Notes: a model not told the origin generated them from the letters alone. DNA of 64,000 nt from Luteococcus japonicus (GCF_003752415.1 NZ_RKHG01000001.1:992001-1056000), one strand, 5' to 3'. Shown: positions 10,184 through 20,973, counted from the stretch's first letter. Made by a program: numbers and translations.

Positions 10184-11329
10184 TCAGGCGCGCTGGGCCT
10201 TGGCCTGGGTGGCAACCTCGACCAACTGCGCGAACAGCGGGTGCGAGGTGTCCAGCCCGGTGAGCTCGCTCACCGCGGCCTCGGGGGTGTTCGCGGCGAG
10301 GATCTCGCCCACCGTCACGGCCTCGGCATCCTCGGCGACGTCGAAGAGCATGGCGCCCAGCATGGCCGCCTGCAGACCCTTCGACTCCATGCCGCGCTCG
10401 GCGAGCTCGGCGGCGGGGCCGACAAAACGCTCGTGACGCGACAGCTTGCGCAGCGGGGAACGACCGACGCGGGTCACCGTGTCGGGCAGCTCCGGGTTGG
10501 CGAAGCGCTTGAGGATCTTCTGGACGTAGGCCTCCTGGACCTCCGGCTCGAAGCCATACTTGGCCACCAGCAGCGCCTTGGTCTCGGCCAGCACCTGGTA
10601 GATCTTGTCCTTCAGTTCGGGCTGGGCCAGCACGTCGGAGATCTTCTCGATGTCCGCGCCGTAGCCGAAGTAGGCAGTGGCGGCGTGGCCGGTGTTGACG
10701 GTGAACAGCTTGCGCTCGATGTAGGGCGCAAGGCTCTCCACCCAGGTGGCGCCGGGGATCTCGGGCTTGTCGCCTCCGAAGGCCGGCTCCTCGATGGCCC
10801 ACTCGAAGTAGGGCTCGACGTTGACGTCCAGGCCCATGCCCTCCGGCTGGTTGGGGACGATCCGGTCGACGGCCGTGTTGGCGAAGACCGCCTTGGCCTC
10901 CACGTCGGCCGGGTTGTCGCCCAGGATGAATCCCTTGAGCCCGTCGGTGGCGTTGATGGCATTCTCACAGGCCATCACCGCGATCTTCGGGGCATCCGCG
11001 GGACGGGCGTCGATGCCGGCGCGGATGGCCGGGGCGATGAACTTGAGGATGTTCGGGCCCACGGCGCAGGTGACCACGTCCGCCTCGGCGATCGCCGCGG
11101 TGAGCGCGTCGGCCTCCGTCTTGGAGTTGATGGCCTCGAAGCCGCTGATGACGTGGTCCTTGCCACCGTCGCCCACCTCATGGACGGCGTAGCTGTCGGC
11201 CGCCTTGAGCTGGTCGATCAGCGCGTCGGAGACATCGGCGAAGGTCAGCTGGTAGCCACCCTCGTTCAACAGCAGACCGACGAAACCGCGGCCGATGTTG
11301 CCGGCACCGAAGTGCACTGCCTTCTTCAT
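10184..11329 (-). CDS. mtlD: Mannitol-1-phosphate 5-dehydrogenase
   Basis: 381-residue NAD-dependent polyol dehydrogenase that oxidises mannitol 1-phosphate to fructose 6-phosphate. The N-terminal Rossmann motif is KKAVHFGAGNIGRGFVG. The family catalytic-lysine region is represented by IERKLFTVNTGHAATAYFG (near residue 205-225), matching the MtlD signature. Its ATG shares one base with the mtlA stop (TGATG), so it is translated from the same message as the transporter, which delivers its substrate. Confidence 0.95.
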   Translation of the reverse strand: MKKAVHFGAGNIGRGFVGLLLNEGGYQLTFADVSDALIDQLKAADSYAVHEVGDGGKDHVISGFEAINSKTEADALTAAIAEADVVTCAVGPNILKFIAPAIRAGIDARPADAPKIAVMACENAINATDGLKGFILGDNPADVEAKAVFANTAVDRIVPNQPEGMGLDVNVEPYFEWAIEEPAFGGDKPEIPGATWVESLAPYIERKLFTVNTGHAATAYFGYGADIEKISDVLAQPELKDKIYQVLAETKALLVAKYGFEPEVQEAYVQKILKRFANPELPDTVTRVGRSPLRKLSRHERFVGPAAELAERGMESKGLQAAMLGAMLFDVAEDAEAVTVGEILAANTPEAAVSELTGLDTSHPLFAQLVEVATQAKAQRA

Positions 11330-13317
11330 CAGGAATTGACCTTTCCGAGGATCGCGGCCACTTCGTCAGCAGAGCTGGCGTTCTCCAGGGCCTGCACGGA
11401 CTCGTTGTTGGAGAAGATCTTGGCGAGCTTGCCCAGGATCTGCAGGTGCTCCTTGTTCTTGCCGGCAATGCCGACGACGAACTTGACCTGGTTGCCGTTC
11501 CAGTCCAGCGGCTGGTCCAGGCGGATGAAGCTCATCGCGGAGCTCTTGATGTGCTCCTTGGCGTCGTTGGTGCCGTGCGGGATGGCCAGGAAGTTGCCCA
11601 TGTAGGTGCTGACCGACTCCTCACGCTTGTGCATCGCGTCGACGTAGGCGGAGTCCACCGCACCGCGGGCCACCAGCAGCTGACCGGCCTGGGTGATGGC
11701 ATCGCCCTTGTCCACCGCGCGTGCGCCGAGCTGGATGCTCTCGGTGCTCAGGATGTCGGCCGCGGGGGCCTCGTCCTGGGCAGCGGCGGCACCGACGGTG
11801 GCCGCAGCAGCCACCGGGGCGACCGGAGCCGCGGAGCCGGAACGCTGGGTGCGGATCATCTCCACGACCTCCTCGTAACGAGGCGAGTTCATGAAGTTGT
11901 CGACGGTCAGCACGGTGGCGCTGGGAACCTTCGGGATGGCGCGCGGGGCCAGGGTCTCCTGGGTCACGACGATGTCGTAGACGTCCTTGAGGTTCGCGAT
12001 GGCCTCATTGGTGACCTTCACGTCGCCGTAGCCGGCGTCCTTGATCTTGTTGCGCAGCACCGAGGCGCCCATTGCGGAGGAACCCATGCCGGCGTCGCAG
12101 GCGAAGACGATGTTCTTGATCTCGCCCGTGGGAGCGGCGACGAGGTTGCCGGCCACCGAGGACTTCTTGCCCTTCATGGCCTCCATGTCTGCGGTGGCCT
12201 TCGAGAGGTCGCCGTCGCTGGACTTGTCCATCTTGAGGATGACCGCAGCCACCAGGAAGGAGACGATGGTGGCCAGGATGATGGCAATCCACACCTTGGC
12301 GATGTCGCCACCGGCCATGGCGGAGATCGCAATGACCGAGCCGGGAGCCGCCGGACCCTTGAGCCCGGTGTGCAGCAGCATGTTGGTCGCCACGCCGGTG
12401 GCACCGCCTGCAATGGCAGCCAGCAGCAGGGCTGGCTTCATCAGCACGTAGGGGAAGTAGATCTCGTGGATGCCGCCCACGAAGTGGATCAGCGCGGCAC
12501 CAGGCGCGGTGGCCTTGGCTGCCCCCTTGCCGAAGAGCATGAAGGCCAGCAGGATGCCCATGCCCGGGCCGGGGTTGGCCTCCAGCAGGAAGAGGATCGA
12601 CTTGCCGGCCGGGCCCGCGGCTTCGGCCAGGCCGAGCGGCGACAGCACACCGTGGTTGACGGCATTGTTCAGGAAGAGCACCTTGGCCGGCTCGATGAAG
12701 ACACTCGTCAGCGGCAGCAGGTTGTTGCGCACCAACACGCGAACGACGACGGTCAGGACGTCCATCAGCATCTTGACCAGCGGGCTCACCGCGAAGAGGC
12801 CGAAGATCGCGATGATGGTGCCCCAGATGCCTGCGGAGAAGTTGTTCACCAGCATCTCGAAGCCCGGCTTGATCTTGCCGTCCCAGAGAGCGTCCAGCTT
12901 CTTCATGGTCCAGCCGCCCAGCGGCCCCATGATCATGGCCCCGATGAACATCGGGTATCCGGGAACACCGGCGATGACGCCCATGGTCGCGATGGCGCCG
13001 AGGACACCACCGCGCGTGGGGTTCTTCTCGTACATCATCCGGCCGCCCTGGAAGGCGATCAGGATCGGCAGCAGGTAGTTGATGGAGGGGCCGACGATGC
13101 CGATGTTGTCAACCAGCTTGCCGCCGACCATCGACTGGCCGAATCCGCCGATCTTGCCCAGCGGGAAGGGGCCCTTCTCAATGAAGAGAGCGGTGATCAG
13201 GCCCCACGCGATCAGGGCGCCGATATTGGGCATGACCATGCCCGAGAGGAAGGTGCCGAAGCGCTGGACGTGCGCCTGGGCCTGCTTGGCCGCCGAGGGG
13301 GCCGGTGTTGTGGACAT
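11329..13317 (-). CDS. mtlA: PTS mannitol transporter, EIICBA
   Basis: 662-residue mannitol phosphotransferase permease. The IIC membrane domain fills about residues 1-345 (GTFLSGMVMPNIGALIAWGL, LIHFVGGIHEIYFPYVL). The IIB domain has the phosphocysteine in FACDAGMGSSAMGA (near residue 405). An Ala/Pro-rich linker leads to the IIA domain with the phosphohistidine in LAIPHGTND (near residue 580). All three cytoplasmic and membrane modules are on one chain, as in E. coli MtlA. ATG 13317 fits the family start. The upstream 120 bp contain TTCCACA and TGTGGAA arms (about 13371 and 13411) that could bind a regulator; no mtlR gene is in the window. Confidence 0.95.
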   Translation of the reverse strand: MSTTPAPSAAKQAQAHVQRFGTFLSGMVMPNIGALIAWGLITALFIEKGPFPLGKIGGFGQSMVGGKLVDNIGIVGPSINYLLPILIAFQGGRMMYEKNPTRGGVLGAIATMGVIAGVPGYPMFIGAMIMGPLGGWTMKKLDALWDGKIKPGFEMLVNNFSAGIWGTIIAIFGLFAVSPLVKMLMDVLTVVVRVLVRNNLLPLTSVFIEPAKVLFLNNAVNHGVLSPLGLAEAAGPAGKSILFLLEANPGPGMGILLAFMLFGKGAAKATAPGAALIHFVGGIHEIYFPYVLMKPALLLAAIAGGATGVATNMLLHTGLKGPAAPGSVIAISAMAGGDIAKVWIAIILATIVSFLVAAVILKMDKSSDGDLSKATADMEAMKGKKSSVAGNLVAAPTGEIKNIVFACDAGMGSSAMGASVLRNKIKDAGYGDVKVTNEAIANLKDVYDIVVTQETLAPRAIPKVPSATVLTVDNFMNSPRYEEVVEMIRTQRSGSAAPVAPVAAAATVGAAAAQDEAPAADILSTESIQLGARAVDKGDAITQAGQLLVARGAVDSAYVDAMHKREESVSTYMGNFLAIPHGTNDAKEHIKSSAMSFIRLDQPLDWNGNQVKFVVGIAGKNKEHLQILGKLAKIFSNNESVQALENASSADEVAAILGKVNS

Positions 13318-13491
13318 GATGCGTCGCTTTCGTCGGGCGCGGATGCGCCGCTGGTACCAAGGCTTGAACGTTCCACAGATCGACGGAGCTGGCCGAAAAG
13401 GATCATTCATTGTGGAAAGCCCTCGCCACAGCACAGCCTAAGCCATCACCCCGACGCATTGCCTCGCTCCGCAACCTTCGGCGAACGCCAC

Positions 13492-13517
13492 GAGGCCCCC
13501 GCCGTAGCGGGGGCCTC
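13492..13517 (-). terminator. groEL terminator
   Basis: Perfect 11-bp inverted repeat GAGGCCCCCGC / GCGGGGGCCTC with loop CGTA, 29 bp after the groEL stop. Confidence 0.8.
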
Positions 13518-13545
13518 CTGATGCCCTGTGGGCCAACGGTTTGCG

Positions 13546-15153
<1,608 letters not shown>

Positions 15154-15195
15154 TCATTACTCCTGGGGAGTGAGATTCTTGCTGGGGTGTGAGAG

Positions 15196-15330
15196 CCGCG
15201 CCCGCCCGGCCCGATGGGCGAGGCGGGCGCGGCACTGCTCACTTCTTCGTCTCACGAGCGCAGCCGCGAGCTTGCGAGCTGCGGTGCGCGCGAGTGTCGC
15301 GGGGGTTCAAGGGGGTCGTCCCCCTTGCCG
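15196..15330 (-). promoter_or_regulatory. Three consecutive hairpins in the groES-groEL gap
   Basis: The 186-bp gap holds three stem-loops: CGCGCCCGCC/GGCGGGCGCG (about 15197-15232), CGCAGC/GCTGCG (about 15259-15285), and CAAGGGGG-TCGT-CCCCCTTG (15308-15327). The last lies 13 bp after the groES stop and resembles a terminator. They could attenuate read-through or mark an mRNA processing site; which is not decidable here. Confidence 0.6.
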
Positions 15331-15339
15331 CGAAACAGA

Positions 15340-15636
15340 TCACTTCTGGACGATGGCGAGGATGTCGCGAGCGTTCAGGAGCAGGTACTCCTGGCCGTCG
15401 TACTTGACCTCGGTGCCGCCGTACTTGCTGAAGACGACGACGTCGCCCTCGGCAACGTCGAGCGGGATGCGCTTGCCCTGGTCGTCGAAACGGCCCGGGC
15501 CAGTGGCGATGACCTTGCCCTCGGAGGGCTTCTCCTTGGCGGTATCGGGAATGACCAGGCCCGAGGCGGTGGTCTGCTCTGCTTCCAGCGGCTGGACGAG
15601 GACGCGGTCCTCGAGCGGCTTGATCGTGGCTGCCAC
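15340..15636 (-). CDS. groES: Co-chaperonin GroES
   Basis: 98-residue GroES. It starts [19 protein letters not shown] after the GTG at 15636, has the mobile loop [21 protein letters not shown] and ends with [15 protein letters not shown]. The GTG is chosen because AAAGGGG lies 5-10 bases upstream and this is the standard family start; the frame stays open further up but that sequence contains no family match. It is the first gene of the CIRCE-controlled groES-groEL operon. Confidence 0.95.
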   Translation of the reverse strand: MAATIKPLEDRVLVQPLEAEQTTASGLVIPDTAKEKPSEGKVIATGPGRFDDQGKRIPLDVAEGDVVVFSKYGGTEVKYDGQEYLLLNARDILAIVQK

Positions 15637-15737
15637 GTCAAACCCCTTTCTGACTAGTAGCGCCGAGATTCTCGGCGGGGGATCTTCAAGGTCATGGTTA
15701 CCAGCCGGGGCGTCGTCGCGGGTGCCGCCCGTGGCTG

Positions 15738-15810
15738 TTGGCACTCACCTAGGGCGAGTGCCAAGAACCAAGCTATACCGACGTTGGCACTCCTTCAAGC
15801 CGAGTGCCAG
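15738..15810 (-). promoter_or_regulatory. Two CIRCE operators and the groE promoter
   Basis: Two copies of the HrcA operator lie upstream of groES: TTGGCACTC-N9-GAGTGCCAA at 15738-15764 (perfect) and TTGGCACTC-N9-GAGTGCCAG at 15784-15810 (one mismatch). Between them, on the minus strand, TATAGC (about 15773-15778) can serve as -10 with CTTGAA or TTGAAG as -35, so bound HrcA would cover the promoter on both sides. Confidence 0.92.
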
Positions 15811-15836
15811 CGAAGCCCCGGATGAAGTTCGCCAAC

Positions 15837-16592
15837 CTACGGGGCGCCACACGGGCCGATCGCACCGATCGGCTGGAATCCCTTGTCGTCGGCCTGCACG
15901 GAGATGTGCTTGATCACCTCGGCGTCACTCTCGAAGTAGATCGACCACGAACCATCACCCAGCTGGTCAACACCCCACGAACGGCCCGTGGCCGGATGGT
16001 GGTACGGCTCGTGGCCGTAGATGTCCGGGAAGAACTGGAACATCTTCTTCGTCGAATCACCCAGCGTCAGACCCGACTGGGTGCTGGTGGCCGTCGACTG
16101 GATCGAGATGGTCGTCACGGAACCGGAGAGTTGACCATTGCTGGTGAAGACCATCACGACGTCCTTCCCCTCCGCCTTGAACATGGGACCCATGCACTCC
16201 CATGCCGGCGTGAAGGAGGACCTCAGGGCCTCCGGAACCGGCTGCCCGATCTTCACCGGGCCCCACCCCGTCGTGGTGAGCCGCCAGGAACGCCACTGGC
16301 CGGGATCCCCCTAAGCGGCTGACGAACTGGCCGACGGGGTGACGGAGGGCGTGCTGGACTGCGTGACCGAGGGTGTGGTCGCCTGAGATGGCGCCACTCC
16401 CCCGCTGGCCGCTGGGCTGGCCACCGACACCGAGGGGGCCGAGGAGGCCGCGGCCGAGCCGGACCCCGCCGGTGTGCTGGCGGCCGCGCTGGCTCGCTCG
16501 AAGGTCTTCTCCTCGGAACCGCAGGCGGTCAGGGCGGGGAGCAGCAGTGCGCCGCAGAGCAGCACCGGGGCAATACGTCGGGGGGTCGTCAT
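15837..16592 (-). pseudogene. Lipoprotein gene interrupted by one in-frame amber codon
   Basis: The first segment (16592 to 16314) encodes a lipoprotein signal, LLCGALLLPALTACGSEE with lipobox LTAC, then a Ser/Ala/Pro/Thr linker ending SASSSAA. A TAG follows at 16313-16311. The same reading frame then continues without another stop to 15837 as a convincing folded domain: QWRSWRLTTTGWGPVKIG, a middle portion with MVFTSNGQLSGSVTTISIQ, and a C-terminus with IGAIGPCGAP. The two parts together form a normal 250-residue surface lipoprotein whose linker/domain junction carries the stop. The product family is not recognised. An in-frame single-base nonsense change, suppression, or a base-call error are all possible. 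Confidence 0.75.
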
Positions 16593-16654
16593 GGTGACAG
16601 CCCAGCAGCCCCGTGGGTCAGCGGAGCCAACGCCGTGACAACCGCACCATTTCT

Positions 16655-17839
16655 TCAGCCAGTTGACGTGGTCGCAACTCGACGCACCACGAGGGCACGC
16701 GCACCTTCCCGGGTGCGGACCAGCACCAGGGTTGCCTGGTTGGGACCCTTCGGCTGGAGCTTCTTGCGCAGTTCCGCGGGGTCGACGTCGATGGCCCGCT
16801 TCTTGATCTCCAGGCTTCCGACGCGGTGTTCCCGCACCCAGGCCTTGAGCGTCTTGGGGTTGAAGTCCAGGTCCTCCAGCACCTCGAAACAGGTGGCCAG
16901 GGGCGTGTCCACTGGATGGTCCGTGGACAGGTAGGCCACCTGCGGGTCCAGCAGCCAGGCATCCGGATCAACTCGGTCCAAGGCACCGGCGCGAATCACC
17001 GCCCCGTGCGGCTCCAGCAGGTAGCGACCCACCGGGGCCACGGGGAGGGGCTCGTGTGGCGCGGCATCCACCCTCACCCCTTGCGTCAGGTCGGGGAAAC
17101 GGGAATCAAGCAGGACGGCCCCGTGTCCCGGACGCGCACCGGGTGTGCGCCACAGGGAGCACTCGACGACATCATTGCGATCGGCCACCCAGAGCGCCTC
17201 GACGGCCTCGGGAAGCAATTGCTTGGGAACGCCGGGCCCGAGCTTGACCACCGTCGAGTGCGGCCCGTCCAGCAAGGACAGCACGAAGTCCCACGGCGGG
17301 GTGAAGGCCTCCACCTTCCAGGTGCGACCGGACTCGGTGCGGCGGGCCGGATCGATGAAGACGCAGGTCTCCGGGCCAGCATCAGCCAGGAGCTCGGGGG
17401 CCAGCGTGACGGCATCGCCATGGAGGACGGTGCCGCCCGACAGATTGGCGGCGGCGTGCTGGGCGGTGGTCTCGTCCAGCTCCACAGCCACGACGTCGAC
17501 CCCAGCGCGCAGGCAGGCCAACGAGTCGGCCCCGATGCCGCACCCGAGGTCCACCACGCGCGTGATGCCCTCGGCCTTGAGTCGTTGGGCGCGCCAGGCT
17601 GAGACCACGGGGCGGGTGGCTTGTTCGAGGGCATCGTGGGTGAAGAAGAGCGACGGCGCCAGGTCTCCGAACTTGGCACGCGCTGCGTGCCGCAACTGGG
17701 CCTGCCCCAGCGCCTCGGCAGCCATTTCCGGGCTGTGACTGCGACGCAGGCGGGTTGCCGCCGCCAGCGAGCCGGGATCCTTCTCCCCCATCGCCTCGGC
17801 CAGCGCCCGGGCGCCCTCATCGGTGTGCAGCAGGCTCAC
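16655..17839 (-). CDS. Class I SAM-dependent methyltransferase with THUMP-like C-terminal domain
   Basis: 394-residue protein. The central Rossmann methyltransferase domain has motif I VVDLGCGIGADSLACLRAG (near residue 95), acidic motif II VVAVELDE and motif IV-like VFIDPARRTESGRTW. The C-terminal 90 residues (TPLATCFEVLEDLDFNPKTL onward, with the Lys-rich LEIKKRAIDVDPAELRKKLQ) match the THUMP-like domain seen in this actinobacterial family. Such fusion suggests an RNA, probably tRNA, substrate; that is inference. GTG 17839 gives a 4-base GTGA overlap with the NUDIX stop and has GGAG about 14 bases upstream; a further in-frame GTG at 17857 is the alternative start. Confidence 0.85.
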   Translation of the reverse strand: MSLLHTDEGARALAEAMGEKDPGSLAAATRLRRSHSPEMAAEALGQAQLRHAARAKFGDLAPSLFFTHDALEQATRPVVSAWRAQRLKAEGITRVVDLGCGIGADSLACLRAGVDVVAVELDETTAQHAAANLSGGTVLHGDAVTLAPELLADAGPETCVFIDPARRTESGRTWKVEAFTPPWDFVLSLLDGPHSTVVKLGPGVPKQLLPEAVEALWVADRNDVVECSLWRTPGARPGHGAVLLDSRFPDLTQGVRVDAAPHEPLPVAPVGRYLLEPHGAVIRAGALDRVDPDAWLLDPQVAYLSTDHPVDTPLATCFEVLEDLDFNPKTLKAWVREHRVGSLEIKKRAIDVDPAELRKKLQPKGPNQATLVLVRTREGARALVVRRVATTSTG

Positions 17840-18324
17840 AGCGTCGTCACGCTCCACCCGGTGGGGCGGCCGTCCTGATAGGGCAGGCAGCCGTGGAACT
17901 GGGTGATGGTCTCGTCGAAGACCAGCGGCAGGAAGTGTCGGTCACCCTCCCACATGGGCAGCCGGTCGAGCTCGTCGATGCGCTCCCAGCTCAGGCTCCC
18001 CTCCTCATTGGCCTCCGGAACGTCACCTGTGAAGCCGTCGACGACGAAGATGCAGCCGAAGTGGTCCTCGCCATTGCGGCCGAAGCCGGGCCAGCTGACG
18101 GTTCCGCGCAGCCGCAGCCCGGTGGCCTCGATGTGGGCCTCCTCGCGCAGTTCGCGGCGGATGCAGGCGACGACGTCCTCGTCGGGCTCCAGCTTTCCGC
18201 CCAGCCCGTTGTACTTGCCCAGCTGCTCATCGCCCGCGCGCGCCGTGCGGTGAACCATCAGGACGCGCTCTCCATCGGGGTGCCGCACGAAGGCCAGCGT
18301 GGTCATGATCGGGGTGAGCGCCAT
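17836..18324 (-). CDS. NUDIX hydrolase (8-oxo-dGTP diphosphatase-like)
   Basis: 162-residue NUDIX enzyme. The NUDIX box is complete: GGKLEPDEDVVACIRRELREEAHI, preceded by KYNGLGG. The pattern and the downstream W-E-G-D-RHFLPLVF tail match the MutT/8-oxo-dGTP diphosphatase group that starts with a TLxFVRH strand and hydrolyses oxidised nucleotides; the substrate is not proven by sequence. The ATG at 18324 is used; a second ATG at 18306 is equally possible. Its stop overlaps the methyltransferase start, so both are in one transcript. Confidence 0.85.
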   Translation of the reverse strand: MALTPIMTTLAFVRHPDGERVLMVHRTARAGDEQLGKYNGLGGKLEPDEDVVACIRRELREEAHIEATGLRLRGTVSWPGFGRNGEDHFGCIFVVDGFTGDVPEANEEGSLSWERIDELDRLPMWEGDRHFLPLVFDETITQFHGCLPYQDGRPTGWSVTTL

Positions 18325-18496
18325 GCCCGGAAGCCTAGTGCGTGGCCGGGGAGGGGCGTGCAACCAAGAAAATGGTGAGTTCTCGCCAAGAACACTGGCG
18401 CGCTGACCTTGGCGGGCACAACGGTTTCGATGTGGGTCACACGACCGTCTCGACGCGGCGACGGCAGACCCACCCATCCCTCGAAAGGAACCCCGC

Positions 18497-19036
18497 ATGC
18501 GTATCCATGCCATCGTCGCCTCGGCGCTCACCCTGCCTGCCCTCGCGCTTGCCTCTGCCATCCCCGCCCAGGCCACCTGGACTCCCGTCACCCCGAAGAC
18601 GGGCAACCGGGTCAGTGCACAGGCCGTCTCGTTCAAGAACTACGCGGGCGGTGCCCCGATGCGCCAGGTCCGTTCCAGCAGCGTCAAGTGCACCGGCACG
18701 GTCATCTCCCGGCAGGTGGTCAAGCACGCGGGCAAGCCGGCCGGCGAACTGACCATCCACGTCAAAGCCAAGAACAAGACGACCGCGATCGCCTGCTTCA
18801 AGCACGCCGGCATCACCAAGGGCAAGCGGCTGCCGACCAGCGTCGCCCTGATCTCCGCGAAGTCTGCGACGGCAACAAAGCCGGCCGTCCACGTGGTGGC
18901 CTCCGGCAACTTCGTCAGCTACGCCGGCCCGGCAGCCATCAGTGGAGTCAAGGGCGCGTGCGTCCAGGCTGCCGGCGCGATCAAGATCGGCAAGAAGACC
19001 GTGGCCATCGAGTCCCCGGTGCTGTGCGACAGGTGA
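18497..19036 (+). CDS. Secreted protein of unknown function
   Basis: 179-residue exported protein. Residues 1-27 are a signal peptide (VASALTLPALALASAIPAQA, cleavage after AQA). The mature part is basic and small-residue-rich, with three cysteines spaced through it (SSVKCTG, IACFKHAG, KGACVQAAG) and a final Cys in PVLCDR, so two disulfides are possible. No family is recognised. AAAGGA precedes the ATG. It lies alone between two minus-strand operons. Confidence 0.75.
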   Translation: MRIHAIVASALTLPALALASAIPAQATWTPVTPKTGNRVSAQAVSFKNYAGGAPMRQVRSSSVKCTGTVISRQVVKHAGKPAGELTIHVKAKNKTTAIACFKHAGITKGKRLPTSVALISAKSATATKPAVHVVASGNFVSYAGPAAISGVKGACVQAAGAIKIGKKTVAIESPVLCDR

Positions 19037-19063
19037 CTCTCCGCTGACCCGTATGGCCCGGCG

Positions 19064-19705
19064 TCACCCCGCCAGGCCGCACCGGTACGCCCACACCACC
19101 AGCTGCACCCGGTCTCGAACCCCGAGCCGGGTGCAGATCCTGGTCAGGTGGGTCTTCACCGTGCTCACCTCGATGTGCAGTCGCTCCGCGAGCTCGGCAT
19201 TGCTCAAGCCCTCGCACAGGGCCCGGACCAGTTCCAGCTCGCGTGCGCTGAGCTGGGCGGTGATCTCTGTCGCCGGGGCGGGCCGACGACGTGCGAACTC
19301 GTCGATCACCCGTCGCGTCAACCGCGGCTGCACCATGGCCTCCCCGCTCGCGGCGGCCCGCACTGCAGTGACGAGTTCGGCCGGTTCGCAGTCCTTGAGC
19401 AGGAAACCGGCTGCCCCCGCTTCGAGCGCCCCGAAGAGGTATTCGTCGAGGTCGAAGGTGGTGACCACGACCACCGCCACCGGGGGCTGTTGCTGGGCCA
19501 GCTCGCGGGTGGCGGTGATCCCGTCGCCGTCGGGCATCCGGACGTCCATCAGGACCACGTCGGCGGCAAGTGCTCTGGCTCGGCGCACGGCGTCGGGTCC
19601 GCTGGAGGCCTCCCCCACCACCTCCAGATCCTCTTCACCGGACAGGAAGAGCGCCAGCCCACGCCGGACCAGGGCCTGGTCATCGGCAATCAGCACGCGG
19701 ATCAC
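19064..19705 (-). CDS. Response regulator, NarL/LuxR type
   Basis: 213-residue two-component regulator. The receiver domain has the acidic pair in VLIADDQ, the phosphorylated Asp in VVLMDVRMPDGDG (near residue 54) and the Lys in GFLLKD. The C-terminal LuxR helix-turn-helix reads LSARELELVRALCEGLSNAE then VSTVKTHLTRICTRLGVRDR. GTG 19705 forms a GTGA overlap with the stop of the sensor kinase gene, so kinase and regulator are coupled. Target genes are not evident; the upstream flank of the pair is not an ABC exporter as is often the case. Confidence 0.93.
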   Translation of the reverse strand: MIRVLIADDQALVRRGLALFLSGEEDLEVVGEASSGPDAVRRARALAADVVLMDVRMPDGDGITATRELAQQQPPVAVVVVTTFDLDEYLFGALEAGAAGFLLKDCEPAELVTAVRAAASGEAMVQPRLTRRVIDEFARRRPAPATEITAQLSARELELVRALCEGLSNAELAERLHIEVSTVKTHLTRICTRLGVRDRVQLVVWAYRCGLAG

Positions 19706-20973
19706 AGCGACTCCTCGACGGGATTGAGCGGCAGCTCGGCACTCACGCGCCACCCGCGGCCGTGCGGACCGGCTTCCAGATTTCCACCCAGAAGGCCTGC
19801 GCGCTGGCGCATGCCCGCGATCCCCTGGCCCATGCCCAGCCCTGCATCATCCACCAGACGCGACGAGCGTCCGTTGACCACCTCCACCAGGAGCCAGTCG
19901 CCGTCCCGTTCGACGCTGACCGTCACCGGCGCACCCGGGGCGTGGCGATGGGTATTGGTCAACGACTCCTGCACGATCCGCACCGCGGCCAGTGCTGTCG
20001 AGTCCGAGGCCGGGATCCCGGTCAGATCACCAGCCTCCAGCACGATGTCCGGGTTGATCTGTCGGGCGCGCCCGACCAGTGCCGTGATCTCGTCCAGCCG
20101 CGGTTGTGGGTGCAATGGCACCCCGTCGTCCGGGTCGTGCAGCACTCGGACCATCTGCCGCAGGCTGGACTGTGCTGCCTGGGTCTCGGTGACGACGTCA
20201 TCGATCAGGTTCCCGGCCGTCGCGGGGTCCTGCGCATTCACCTTGCGTGCGGCCTTGGCGGTGATGACTGCGGCCGTCGAGTGGTGCGCTGCCAGGTCAT
20301 GCAGTTCCCGCGCCAGCCGCTCCCGGTCCGCACGCAGAGCGGCCACCAACGCGGCGTCCGCCTCTGCCCTGGCCTCCACGGCGCGAGCCTGGACGGCCTC
20401 GGCCCTGACCAGTTGGCGCTTGACCACGATGCCGGCCAGCACCGGGAGCAGGACGTCGTGCAGGTGGCCGGTGAAGAAGCCGAGGATGATCGACGCCGAA
20501 TAGTGCATGTCCTGCGGCATGGTCACCCCGTCCATACCCGTGGCGGTCAGCTGGGTGCGGTACTGGACCGCTGAGGCGGCGACGCCGACAACCGTGGCAA
20601 CCATCGCCAGAATGACGGCTGGCCACGTCCTGGTTCGGCGGCCCAGGTGGTAGCCGGCCGGGATCAGCATGGTCTCCACGCCGAATCCCACCGGCAGGTT
20701 CATGAAGCGGAGTTGGAAGACGGCCACGCAGACCACCAGGAAGCAGGCGACCGGCCAGCGCATGAGCGCGAGGAAGGCGGTCAGGACCACGACCGCGACC
20801 AGTGCAGCTTCCCCCAGTGACCTGAGGTCCAGCGGATCGGGGAAGCCTGAGCTCCAGGCAGTGGCGGCCATCGTCACAAGGCCGTAGCAGGCAGCGATCA
20901 CCGCGGCCCACGCGATGCCGGGCACGCGTCGCACCGGGGAGATGGCGGCAGGAGAGTCGTTCACACTCGACAT
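19702..20973 (-). CDS. Sensor histidine kinase, NarL-partner (HisKA_3) type
   Basis: 423-residue membrane kinase. About five hydrophobic segments fill residues 20-185 (AWAAVIAACYGLVTMAATAW, ALVAVVVLTAFLALM, CFLVVCVAVFQL and others). A coiled-coil rich in Ala/Arg/Glu leads to the phosphoacceptor helix ERLARELHDLAAHHSTAAV. The ATPase has VQESLTNTHRHAPGA (N box), LVDDAGLGMGQGIAGMRQRA (G box) and the closing GGWRV-like GRGWRVSAELPL. This is the DesK/LiaS-like group that works with NarL-type regulators such as the one overlapping its stop. ATG 20973 has AAGGGCAAGG just upstream. No sensory domain outside the membrane is visible. Confidence 0.92.
   Translation of the reverse strand: MSSVNDSPAAISPVRRVPGIAWAAVIAACYGLVTMAATAWSSGFPDPLDLRSLGEAALVAVVVLTAFLALMRWPVACFLVVCVAVFQLRFMNLPVGFGVETMLIPAGYHLGRRTRTWPAVILAMVATVVGVAASAVQYRTQLTATGMDGVTMPQDMHYSASIILGFFTGHLHDVLLPVLAGIVVKRQLVRAEAVQARAVEARAEADAALVAALRADRERLARELHDLAAHHSTAAVITAKAARKVNAQDPATAGNLIDDVVTETQAAQSSLRQMVRVLHDPDDGVPLHPQPRLDEITALVGRARQINPDIVLEAGDLTGIPASDSTALAAVRIVQESLTNTHRHAPGAPVTVSVERDGDWLLVEVVNGRSSRLVDDAGLGMGQGIAGMRQRAGLLGGNLEAGPHGRGWRVSAELPLNPVEESL

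Noticed and set aside
19570-20574. 334-codon and other long plus-strand frames opposite the two-component genes
   Set aside because: Antisense shadows of the kinase and regulator, both of which have complete catalytic motifs.
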